From Synergistaceae bacterium (GTDB lineage Bacteria > Synergistota > Synergistia > Synergistales > Aminobacteriaceae), in the NCBI GenBank assembly GCA_017446645.1, contig JAFSQO010000054.1, forward strand, positions 1-5,131: a DNA stretch of 5,131 bases. Reading direction: 5' to 3'. The position numbers and the translations under genes were made by a program. Position 1 is the first letter of the stretch. The number at the start of each line of letters is the position of its first letter. The notes below the pieces were generated by a model. The model did not search any database. It worked only from the letters and a program-made list of their open reading frames with translations, and was not told where the DNA came from. This document shows positions 1 to 5,131 of the stretch, piece by piece.

Positions 1-151
1 CGTCTTACATTCTCTCCAAAGGCGTTAATTCCCTGCGTCCCACAGGTACTCTAATATTGATTTATTGCTTTTGTTGTCGGAATTCTAACAAGATATTCCA
101 GTTATTCAACGAAGCGAATTATACACTACTAATCTAATTGGTGCAATTCAT

Positions 152-174
152 CTCCCACTTAATAGAAGTGGAAG
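152..174. repeat. Imperfect inverted repeat, possible operator or hairpin
   Basis: CCACTT at 155-160 and AAGTGG at 166-171 are perfect reverse complements around a 5-base centre (AATAG). One mismatch further out, two more pairs (152-153 with 173-174) extend the arms to 8 matches of 9. The T run at 186-190 lies 12 or more bases beyond the stem, so it is a poor intrinsic terminator. A regulator-binding palindrome or the end of an upstream transcript are both possible. The position, about 135 bases before the first gene, fits an operator, but the repeat is short enough to have arisen by chance. Confidence 0.35.
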
Positions 175-223
175 TATTCTTGCGTTTTTAGGATAAAATT
201 TTTTAATACCAGTAAAATTATCT

Positions 224-251
224 TTGCAATGTAGGCTTCAAGCGTTAAAAT
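224..251 (+). promoter_or_regulatory. Candidate sigma-70-type promoter for the operon
   Basis: TTGCAA (224-229) and TAAAAT (246-251) are separated by 16 bases and match the -35 and -10 consensus at 4/6 and 5/6 positions. This would start transcription near 258, leaving a leader of about 50 bases before the first start codon. The whole region is AT-rich, so other TAAAAT boxes (194-199, 213-218) also exist, but no good -35 was seen at the proper distance from them. The assignment rests only on consensus matching. Confidence 0.25.
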
Positions 252-295
252 TATTATTAATCGATTCACAAATCATTCACTAAATTTTATATGTC

Positions 296-300
296 AGGAG
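296..300 (+). promoter_or_regulatory. Ribosome binding site that fixes the start of the AroE-like gene
   Basis: AGGAG lies 8 bases before the ATG at 309, an ideal spacing. The in-frame ATG at 291 would place this Shine-Dalgarno sequence inside the coding region and has only A/T-rich sequence before it. The start at 309 is therefore preferred, removing six residues from the longest possible reading frame. Confidence 0.75.
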
Positions 301-308
301 CGTTAATT

Positions 309-1178
309 ATGCAGATTGATATTAACAGCAGACTTATCGCGTTAATCGGGACTCCCCTGAGTCAGTCATTTGCGGCCCGTATGCAGAACTCGGCATATCA
401 GGCAGCAGGTTTCAATATGGTCTATTGTTACTGCGAGGCAGACAGCACCCACCTCAAGGAAATAATTGACGGAATTCGTTACATGCCTACGTTCTTAGGC
501 TGTGCAGTTACTAAGCCCAACAAAGAGGCAGTCATGCAGTATCTTGATGACCTTGATCCACTTTGCAAGAAAATCGGTTCGTCAAACACTGTAGTCAAGA
601 CCGAAGGCGGGAAGTTAATCGGCTACAACACTGACGGCTACGGAGCTTTACGAGACATTAAGGAGCACGATGTACCCATTAAGGACAAAGTAATGTTCTC
701 ATTCGGTGCCGGCGGTACAGGCAGGTCAGTATGCCTTGAGCTTGCAAATGAGGGTGCAAAGAAGATTTTCATATCATCACGTTCAGAGAAGTGCGAGACT
801 TTAAGCGAAGAAATTAACAAGTTCTTCCCCGGTGTATGCGTTCCCGTAAGAGCAGCTGATGAGGCAGGAATTGCAAAGGCACTCGACGAGACCGATGTTA
901 TTCTCAACCTTTCAGGTCTTGGCATGAGGGGCAAAGAAGAATACACATGCGTCGACAAGAAATACATCAAGCCTTCTCATGTATGCTTCGATGCTACGTA
1001 TAATCCTGCTGAAACAAGATTCCTGAAAGAAGCTGCTGAAGTCGGAGCAACAACGATTAACGGACTCGGAATGTCGCTCTATCAGGGTCTTCGCCAGATT
1101 CAGCTTTGGACAGGCGGTCAGGCTGTGCCTCTGGATGTCATGCGCCAGACTCTTATGGATATTCTTGCAGGCAAGTAG
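309..1178 (+). CDS. aroE: Shikimate/quinate dehydrogenase-family oxidoreductase (AroE-like)
   Basis: A 289-residue protein, within the usual size of AroE. The family uses NAD(P)H to interconvert shikimate and 3-dehydroshikimate (or quinate and 3-dehydroquinate) in the cytoplasm. Visible marks: an N-terminal substrate domain with GTPLSQS at 14-20; the catalytic Lys at 72 (AVTKPNKE, 66-73); N93 and T94; the catalytic Asp in NTDG (D109); the dinucleotide loop GAGGTGRS (133-140); YNP at 231-233; and GLGMSLYQG (252-260) with the conserved Gln259, followed by WTG. R158 in SSRS, where the NRT motif of NADP-using members lies, and no acidic residue there, favour NADP. Unusual: the second Ser of the normal HSxSP motif is Ala22 and the Asn of the NVT motif is Ala66, so the pocket may hold something other than shikimate. 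Lying first in an operon with a TRAP transporter, it is more likely catabolic than biosynthetic. The family is certain; the exact substrate is not. Confidence 0.88.
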   Translation: MQIDINSRLIALIGTPLSQSFAARMQNSAYQAAGFNMVYCYCEADSTHLKEIIDGIRYMPTFLGCAVTKPNKEAVMQYLDDLDPLCKKIGSSNTVVKTEGGKLIGYNTDGYGALRDIKEHDVPIKDKVMFSFGAGGTGRSVCLELANEGAKKIFISSRSEKCETLSEEINKFFPGVCVPVRAADEAGIAKALDETDVILNLSGLGMRGKEEYTCVDKKYIKPSHVCFDATYNPAETRFLKEAAEVGATTINGLGMSLYQGLRQIQLWTGGQAVPLDVMRQTLMDILAGK

Positions 1179-1182
1179 AAAA

Positions 1183-1221
1183 AATTCATGCCGTCGCTAA
1201 TTCATGGGCGGCTTTAATTCA
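1183..1221 (+). repeat. Three spaced AATTCA repeats with a weak hairpin in the first intergenic gap
   Basis: AATTCATG occurs at 1183-1190 and again at 1199-1206, and AATTCA occurs a third time at 1216-1221, giving spacings of 16 and 17 bases. Between them GCCGTC (1190-1195) can pair with GGCGGC (1207-1212), including one G-U pair, around an 11-base loop, followed by TTTAATT. This is the only roomy gap among the enzyme genes. It could be a protein-binding array, a weak attenuator or an RNA-processing site, but it is too weak to call a terminator, and short A/T-rich words recur by chance. Confidence 0.3.
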
Positions 1222-1247
1222 CACACTTTGGAAGGGAGTAAATTTTT

Positions 1248-2096
1248 ATGGCACGTAAGTTTTCATTAGCTTATCTCACAATCCCCGGAACTAACCCGAT
1301 GGATCAAATCAAGATCGCGAAAGAAGCAGGCTATGATTTCGTCAGCCTCCGCACAATTCCCATGCATTTGCCCGGCGAGCCTGAGTTCCTGCCCCAGAAG
1401 GACCCGGCACTGTTCGAGGCAATCAGGGCAGCTTTAAAAGAGTACGACATGCCTTTAATGGACATTGAGCTTGCAAGAATCCGCAAAGACTTGGACATTA
1501 ACGAGTACAAACCGGCATTCGAGGCAGCAGCAAAGTTAGGTGCTACGGACGTTCTCGGCAGCGTATGGACCCGTGACAGAGCATGGTACACCGAGACAGC
1601 AGGAAAAGTTGCTGATATGGCGAAAGAGTTCGGACTCAAGTTCAACATTGAGTTCTTACCTTGGGCAGGAGTCAGAAATCTTCAGGAGGACATCACGTTA
1701 ATCGATGACTTGGGACGCGATAACGTTTTCGTCATGGTTGATACCCTTCATGCAGGACGTGCAGGCGTAACCGGTGCAGAGCTTGCAAGAACCCCCCGCA
1801 AATACTTTAACTTTATTCACCTTTGTGACGGCCCCGCTCCTGAAGGCGCAGAGTGCAAAGACACAGTGCTCGACAACATCAAGGACGACCTTATGCTCTA
1901 CACAGCACGTGAAGCAAGATTTTATCCGGGCGAAGGCGACGTTAAGATCGCTGACATGGTGAAGGCAATGCCGGAGATCCCGTTATCGATTGAGCTTCCC
2001 AACCTGAAAGAAATTAAGGCACGCGGAGTAGCAGGACATGCTGCAAGGTGTCTTGAAGTTGCTAAGAAATATTTTGCTGAGAACGGAATTAATTAA
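1248..2096 (+). CDS. TIM-barrel sugar phosphate isomerase/epimerase-family protein, candidate 3-dehydroshikimate dehydratase
   Basis: A 282-residue cytoplasmic protein of the xylose isomerase-like/AP endonuclease 2 superfamily, full length for it. The ATG has GGGAG (1234-1238) 9 bases upstream. The expected metal-site residues sit at the ends of barrel strands: E135 (IEFLPW), D165 and H168 (VDTLHAGR), H191 and D194 (HLCDG), and E249 (LSIELPN). The superfamily includes isomerases, epimerases, endonuclease IV and the Mn-dependent 3-dehydroshikimate dehydratases AsbF/QuiC, which make protocatechuate. The spacing of the Glu, Asp, His and Glu ligands resembles what I recall for AsbF, but the whole superfamily shares much of this pattern. 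Lying between an AroE-like and an AroD gene, and abutting the latter, dehydration of 3-dehydroshikimate is the most economical guess. An isomerase or epimerase acting on a ring or sugar acid is the main alternative. The fold is clear and the reaction is inferred. Confidence 0.85.
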   Translation: MARKFSLAYLTIPGTNPMDQIKIAKEAGYDFVSLRTIPMHLPGEPEFLPQKDPALFEAIRAALKEYDMPLMDIELARIRKDLDINEYKPAFEAAAKLGATDVLGSVWTRDRAWYTETAGKVADMAKEFGLKFNIEFLPWAGVRNLQEDITLIDDLGRDNVFVMVDTLHAGRAGVTGAELARTPRKYFNFIHLCDGPAPEGAECKDTVLDNIKDDLMLYTAREARFYPGEGDVKIADMVKAMPEIPLSIELPNLKEIKARGVAGHAARCLEVAKKYFAENGIN

Positions 2097-2102
2097 TAAA
2101 TG
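2085..2102 (+). promoter_or_regulatory. Tandem stop and weak ribosome site at the TIM-barrel/aroD junction
   Basis: The TIM-barrel gene ends with two in-frame stops, TAA TAA (2094-2099), followed directly by the aroD ATG at 2100 in the same frame. The only purine-rich candidate for ribosome binding is GGAA at 2085-2088, 11 bases away and much weaker than the sites of the other genes. Translation of aroD may thus depend on ribosomes finishing the upstream gene. Confidence 0.45.
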
Positions 2103-2894
2103 AGCAAGACTCTTAAAGTCAGAAGCGTTGAATTAGGTGCAGGCGTTCCCAAGACCATAGTCCCTATCGTTGCAAAGACTCGTGAGGGAATTCTTGAGAA
2201 GGCAAAGGAAATTAAGACCCTTCCCGTTGATTTAGTCGAATGGAGAGCAGATTTCTATGAGGATTTATTCGACTCTGCAAAGCTTCTTGAGACCCTGAAA
2301 GAGTTACGCAAAGTTCTAGGCGAGACTCCTATACTCTTCACTATAAGGACTAAACCTGAAGGCGGAGAAGTCGCGCCCTCGTTTGAGGAATATTCGCGGG
2401 TCAATCTTGCAGTCGCCCAAAGCAAAGACTCTGATTTAGTCGATGTCGAAATGTTCTGGGGCAATACTGACTGGAAGGCTAAGGCTTCTGAGTGTTCGGT
2501 CAAGTTAGTCAACGAGATTCACAATACAGGCTGTCTTGTCGTAGGTTCAAGGCACAACTTCTCAGAGACTCCGGACCGTGACGATATAGCTTTGACCCTG
2601 AAGAATCAGCAGGCAGCAGGTGCAGATGTTCCCAAGGTCGCCGTTATGCCGAAAATTAAGGCCGATGTTCTGGATGTCATTGACGCTTCAATAATCTTCG
2701 GGCGTGATACTGACAGGCCATTTTTGACTATATCAATGGGACCCCTTGGAATGTTGAGCCGAGTAGCATGTGAGTTCTGCGGTTCCTGTATGACCTTCGG
2801 AGCAGCAGGACAGGCAAGTGCACCGGGGCAAATTCAGGTCGGGGACTTGAAGGACATGCTTACACTAATTCACACAGCACAGGCAGGAGCATAA
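2100..2894 (+). CDS. aroD: Type I 3-dehydroquinate dehydratase
   Basis: A 264-residue protein, slightly longer than the usual ~250 of this class I Schiff-base enzyme, which dehydrates 3-dehydroquinate to 3-dehydroshikimate in the cytoplasm. The active-site set is complete: E47 and R49 in EWRAD; R83 and E87 in FTIRTKPEGG (80-89); His152 in SRHNF (general acid/base); Lys179 in DVPKVAVMP (imine-forming lysine); R221 in SR; and the substrate-closing loop ASAPGQI (239-245) with Q244. The Asp that usually follows the catalytic His is Asn153, and a Cys (224) replaces the common Gly in the SRxxGE region; neither should abolish activity. Type I enzymes serve both synthesis and catabolism. Here the tight fit between a TIM-barrel gene and an HMG-CoA lyase-like gene, with a transporter behind, suggests catabolism. 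The start has no strong ribosome site but no better start codon is near. Confidence 0.95.
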   Translation: MSKTLKVRSVELGAGVPKTIVPIVAKTREGILEKAKEIKTLPVDLVEWRADFYEDLFDSAKLLETLKELRKVLGETPILFTIRTKPEGGEVAPSFEEYSRVNLAVAQSKDSDLVDVEMFWGNTDWKAKASECSVKLVNEIHNTGCLVVGSRHNFSETPDRDDIALTLKNQQAAGADVPKVAVMPKIKADVLDVIDASIIFGRDTDRPFLTISMGPLGMLSRVACEFCGSCMTFGAAGQASAPGQIQVGDLKDMLTLIHTAQAGA

Positions 2895-2897
2895 ATT

Positions 2898-3824
2898 ATG
2901 AATTTACCAGAAAAAGTTTCTATCTGCGAAGTAGGACTCCGAGACGGTTTGCAGAATGAGAAAGTAATCCCGTCAACTGATGACAAGTTAGCTTTGTTAC
3001 GAGGCTTTATAGATGCAGGCTACAAAGTTATCGAGGTAGGATCTTTCATGCACCCCAAGAAAGTCCCTCAGATGGCAGATACTGATGAGATATTCAAGAA
3101 AATCGGCGAAGTCCCTGAAGGCGTAGAGCTTCGTGCTTTAATCCCTAATACCAGGGGCGTTCAGAGGGCAATAGACTGCGGCTGCAAGAAAGTCAAGTTA
3201 AACGTCTCAGCCAGTAGAATGCACAATCTCAAGAATCTTAATCGTACACCTGAAGAGAGCGTTGCAGGGTTTGCTGACTGCGTGAAGATGGCGAACGAGA
3301 ATAATATCGCTATTTCCGGTTCTATCTCGATGCCCTTTGCTTCACCGTGGGAAGGCCGTACACCAGTTGAAGACGTTGACGCAATAATCGAGGCTTACCT
3401 GAAAGTCGGCATTAATGAAATCTCGTTGTCAGACGCTTCAGGGCAGGCAGTCCCTAATCAGGTTTATGACTTATGCAAACACGTTCGAGATAAATACACT
3501 GAGGCTTCGTGGTGGCTGCATTTCCATAATACACGAGGCGCAGCTATGGCCAATATTCTTGCAGCTATGCAGGCAGGCATGACAAGATTTGATGCATCAT
3601 TCGGAGGACTCGGCGGTTGTCCGTTTGTTCCCGGAGCAGCAGGCAATATTTCATCAGAAGACGTGATTAACATGCTTGACGAAATGGGAATCGAGACAGG
3701 CGTTGATGTCCTGAAAGTCATGGCTTTGTCCAGAAAAGTAAGTGAGTTAATCGGTCACGGTCTTGACAGCTATGTATTAAGAGCAGGACGTTCAAAGGAT
3801 TTAATCGCGTCCCAGTCAGAATAG
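2898..3824 (+). CDS. HMG-CoA lyase-family protein
   Basis: A 308-residue DRE-TIM metallolyase family protein, full length for bacterial HMG-CoA lyase, which splits 3-hydroxy-3-methylglutaryl-CoA into acetyl-CoA and acetoacetate. The opening motif EVGLRDGLQNE (11-21) carries R15 and D16. E46 lies in IEVGSF, H208 and H210 in LHFHNTRG, the lyase signature Cys241 in GLGGCPFVPGAAGN (237-250), and N250 completes the metal site (D16, H208, H210, N250). Deviations: the usual HDT is HNT (N211), Pro14 of EVGPRDG is Leu, and SDASG replaces the common DTIG. AGGAG (2885-2889) inside the end of aroD precedes the ATG by 8 bases, so the two genes are tightly coupled. Keeping the catalytic Cys suggests true acyl-CoA or related aldol cleavage, but its place beside dehydroquinate enzymes is unexplained. 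Related lyases act on other 3-hydroxyacyl-CoA substrates, so the substrate is left open. Confidence 0.88.
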   Translation: MNLPEKVSICEVGLRDGLQNEKVIPSTDDKLALLRGFIDAGYKVIEVGSFMHPKKVPQMADTDEIFKKIGEVPEGVELRALIPNTRGVQRAIDCGCKKVKLNVSASRMHNLKNLNRTPEESVAGFADCVKMANENNIAISGSISMPFASPWEGRTPVEDVDAIIEAYLKVGINEISLSDASGQAVPNQVYDLCKHVRDKYTEASWWLHFHNTRGAAMANILAAMQAGMTRFDASFGGLGGCPFVPGAAGNISSEDVINMLDEMGIETGVDVLKVMALSRKVSELIGHGLDSYVLRAGRSKDLIASQSE

Positions 3825-3858
3825 CATAATTATTACTAAAGAAGGAGGAAATTATTTA

Positions 3859-4431
3859 ATGATTAAATGGCTTGATGAGCATTTTGAAGAGTGCCTTATG
3901 GTCATATTCTTAATCCTGATTGCATGTGTCATGATGCTTCAGGTCGTAGTGCGTAAAATTCCCTTCATTCAGTCCCTTACATGGGCAGAAGAATTCTCGC
4001 GCTTCATGTGGATTATGAGCGTATTCATCTCGCTCGCCTACACTATAAGGAAAGGCAACATGTTACGAGTCAGCGTTGTCCTTGATTTACTGCCCCAGTC
4101 ATTGAGAAAAGTAATAAATCTTTGCGTTGACGTAATCGTAGCACTTTGCATGGCCCTTCTTGCATATCATTCAGTCGAGTGCCTCAAGTGGTCGGCAGGT
4201 ACAATGCTTGAAGGCGCAAAGGCAGAAACTTCTCCGGCTATGGGCTGGCCTATGTGGTGGCTTTATGCTGTTGCCCTGTTTGGTTTTATTATCGCAACAC
4301 TCAGGGCGATTCAGATGTTCATAATTCACTTAAAGAATTTCGGAGTCAGAGAGCTTACTACGCTTGAGCAGACCCAGTTAGATGCAAAGGCCGAAGCAGA
4401 AGCAGGACTCAGAGCAGAGGGAGGCAAGTAA
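3859..4431 (+). CDS. dctQ: TRAP transporter small permease subunit (DctQ family)
   Basis: A 190-residue inner-membrane protein with four predicted hydrophobic helices at about 12-31, 47-64, 86-103 and 132-152, the normal layout for the small subunit. It pairs with DctM and an extracytoplasmic binding protein to drive sodium-coupled uptake of organic acids. Family marks are TWAEEFSRF (41-49), which opens the second helix, the following R-K-G loop (64-66), and SPAMGW (125-130) before the last helix. The C-terminal tail (about 160-190) is charged and Ala/Glu-rich and probably cytoplasmic. A strong AAGGAGGA (3842-3849) lies 9 bases before the start. The 34-base gap after the lyase gene is the second largest in the cluster but shows no terminator. 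The imported substrate cannot be read from this subunit; the neighbours suggest a hydroaromatic or related carboxylic acid. Confidence 0.92.
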   Translation: MIKWLDEHFEECLMVIFLILIACVMMLQVVVRKIPFIQSLTWAEEFSRFMWIMSVFISLAYTIRKGNMLRVSVVLDLLPQSLRKVINLCVDVIVALCMALLAYHSVECLKWSAGTMLEGAKAETSPAMGWPMWWLYAVALFGFIIATLRAIQMFIIHLKNFGVRELTTLEQTQLDAKAEAEAGLRAEGGK

Positions 4432-4434
4432 ACA

Positions 4435-5131
4435 ATGGCAGCATTATTAGTCTTTGTAGTATTCCTTGTAGCTATAATTTTATCGATTCCAATCGGAGTG
4501 AGTATGATTTTAGGCTCAGTTGCTCCGATTTTGATGATGGCCAGAGGCGGAGTCATTCCCCAGATAATAGATAACACGTTGAGCGGTGCAAACTCTACAC
4601 CGATTCTTGCAGTGCCGTTATTTATTCTTGGCGGAGTCATAATGGCTGAAGGCGGAATTTCCAAGAAACTCTTTAACTTCTTTGCATATTTCGTCGGCAG
4701 ATTCACCGGCGGAGTTCCCTGTGCAGTCGTTCTTACGTGCTTGTTCTACGGAGCAATTTCCGGCTCAGGTCCCGCAACTACGGCAGCAGTCGGAGCTATG
4801 TGCGTTCCCTTCATGGTCGGACTCGGCTATGACAAGACTTGGGCAGCAGGTCTAATCGCAGTCGCAGGAGGTCTGGGAGTCATCATTCCCCCGTCAATTC
4901 CGTTCGTGTTATATTCACTGGCTACTGACGTTTCAACCGGTAAGTTATTCCTGGGAGGCATTATGCCCGGTATCTTAATCGGCGTGTTCCTTATGCTCTA
5001 TGCTGTTTTCTACTGCGCTACTAAGGGCGAGGACAAGGCCAAGATTAAAGAGAGACTCGATGACATAAGCTCAAAGGGTTTCTGGTTCCTGTTTAAGGAT
5101 TCCTTCTGGGCCTTAATGTGTCCGATTATCA
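4435..5131 (+). CDS. dctM: TRAP transporter large permease subunit (DctM family), partial
   Basis: The first 232 codons of an open frame that leaves the window without a stop; the family is usually about 430 residues, so roughly half is present. The start lies 3 bases after the dctQ stop, with GGGAGG (4419-4424) 10 bases upstream inside the end of dctQ. DctM forms the ion-coupled transport channel in the inner membrane. Diagnostic stretches are PLFILGGVIM (61-70), AISGSGPATTAAVG (107-120), close to the family ISGSS-type motif, and LGVIIPPSIPFVLY (147-160), matching the PPS motif. Hydrophobic helices alternate with short loops, and a charged loop lies near 197-212 (KGEDKAKIKERLDD). No frameshift or odd base composition is seen. 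The matching DctP binding protein is not in view and may follow downstream. Confidence 0.95.
   Translation, partial: MAALLVFVVFLVAIILSIPIGVSMILGSVAPILMMARGGVIPQIIDNTLSGANSTPILAVPLFILGGVIMAEGGISKKLFNFFAYFVGRFTGGVPCAVVLTCLFYGAISGSGPATTAAVGAMCVPFMVGLGYDKTWAAGLIAVAGGLGVIIPPSIPFVLYSLATDVSTGKLFLGGIMPGILIGVFLMLYAVFYCATKGEDKAKIKERLDDISSKGFWFLFKDSFWALMCPII

Larger units (their letters stand above)
1..308. other. AT-rich non-coding leader upstream of the operon
   Basis: I see no supportable gene here: all frames are broken by stops and the base composition is clearly more AT-rich than the genes that follow. It holds an imperfect inverted repeat (152-174), several A/T-rich stretches that could act as promoter -10 elements, a pair of ATTCAC repeats (264-269 and 275-280), and the ribosome binding site of the first gene (296-300). 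It is the natural place for the promoter and operator of the six-gene cluster. The first ~100 bases could also include the end or the leader of an unseen neighbour, but nothing in the window shows this. Confidence 0.6.

Noticed and set aside
1..20. Possible divergent gene starting near the left edge (reverse-strand GGAG at 14-17)
   Set aside because: The nearby reverse-strand ATG (7-9) is followed at once by a stop, and any start beyond the edge would be too far from the GGAG.
291..308. Longer start for the AroE-like gene at the ATG at 291
   Set aside because: It would bury the well-placed AGGAG (296-300) inside the gene and has no ribosome site of its own; the ATG at 309 fits the family's N-terminus better.
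22..308. GCGTTAATT at 22-30 and 300-308 as flanking repeats of an inserted element
   Set aside because: The word is short, related versions recur elsewhere (for example near 242 and 340), and there are no other signs of an insertion between the copies.
638..970. Minus-strand open frame inside the AroE-like gene
   Set aside because: Antisense shadow of a conserved coding region with a Ser/Pro-rich, low-meaning translation. The same reasoning removes the minus-strand frames at 1331-1648, 2255-2512 and 3464-3721, and the + strand frame at 1774-1962.
1190..1218. Intrinsic terminator after the AroE-like gene
   Set aside because: The stem is only six pairs including a G-U, has a large loop, and is followed by TTTAATT rather than a solid T run; the downstream genes look like the same operon.
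4326..4706. 126-codon open frame on the minus strand across the dctQ/dctM junction
   Set aside because: It lies entirely opposite two well-supported permease genes, has no recognisable domain, and is explained by the codon composition of the + strand.

Overview
The window carries one strand-consistent cluster of six genes, all on the + strand, preceded by about 300 bases of AT-rich non-coding DNA. In order they are: a shikimate/quinate dehydrogenase-family oxidoreductase (AroE-like), a metal-dependent TIM-barrel protein of the sugar phosphate isomerase/epimerase superfamily, a type I 3-dehydroquinate dehydratase (AroD), an HMG-CoA lyase-family protein, and the small (DctQ) and large (DctM) membrane subunits of a TRAP transporter. 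The last gene runs off the right edge. The gaps are 69, 3, 3, 34 and 3 bases, with good Shine-Dalgarno sequences before all genes except aroD, so this reads as a single operon, probably transcribed from the AT-rich leader.

How the genes may work together (inference): the TRAP transporter would import an organic acid. The AroE-like enzyme would oxidise it, AroD would interconvert 3-dehydroquinate and 3-dehydroshikimate, and the TIM-barrel protein is a candidate 3-dehydroshikimate dehydratase (AsbF/QuiC-like) giving protocatechuate. That would be catabolism of hydroaromatic acids (quinate, shikimate or a relative) rather than aromatic amino acid synthesis. Two observations do not fit the simple version. 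The AroE-like protein has lost two residues normally used to hold shikimate, and the HMG-CoA lyase-like gene has no role in the known quinate/shikimate route. The substrate may therefore be an analogue, or the pathway may continue to an aldol-type cleavage that has not been described in this setting.

Organism: the sequence is bacterial, with moderate GC in the genes, AT-rich spacers and strong GGAGG-type ribosome binding sites. A TRAP transporter beside a small acid-catabolism operon would suit an anaerobic, amino- or organic-acid-fermenting bacterium such as a member of Synergistota or Clostridia. This is a weak guess from style and content, with no marker gene to confirm it. No RNA genes, insertion sequences, CRISPR arrays or convincing terminators were seen. 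No substrate-binding TRAP subunit (DctP) and no regulator are inside the window.
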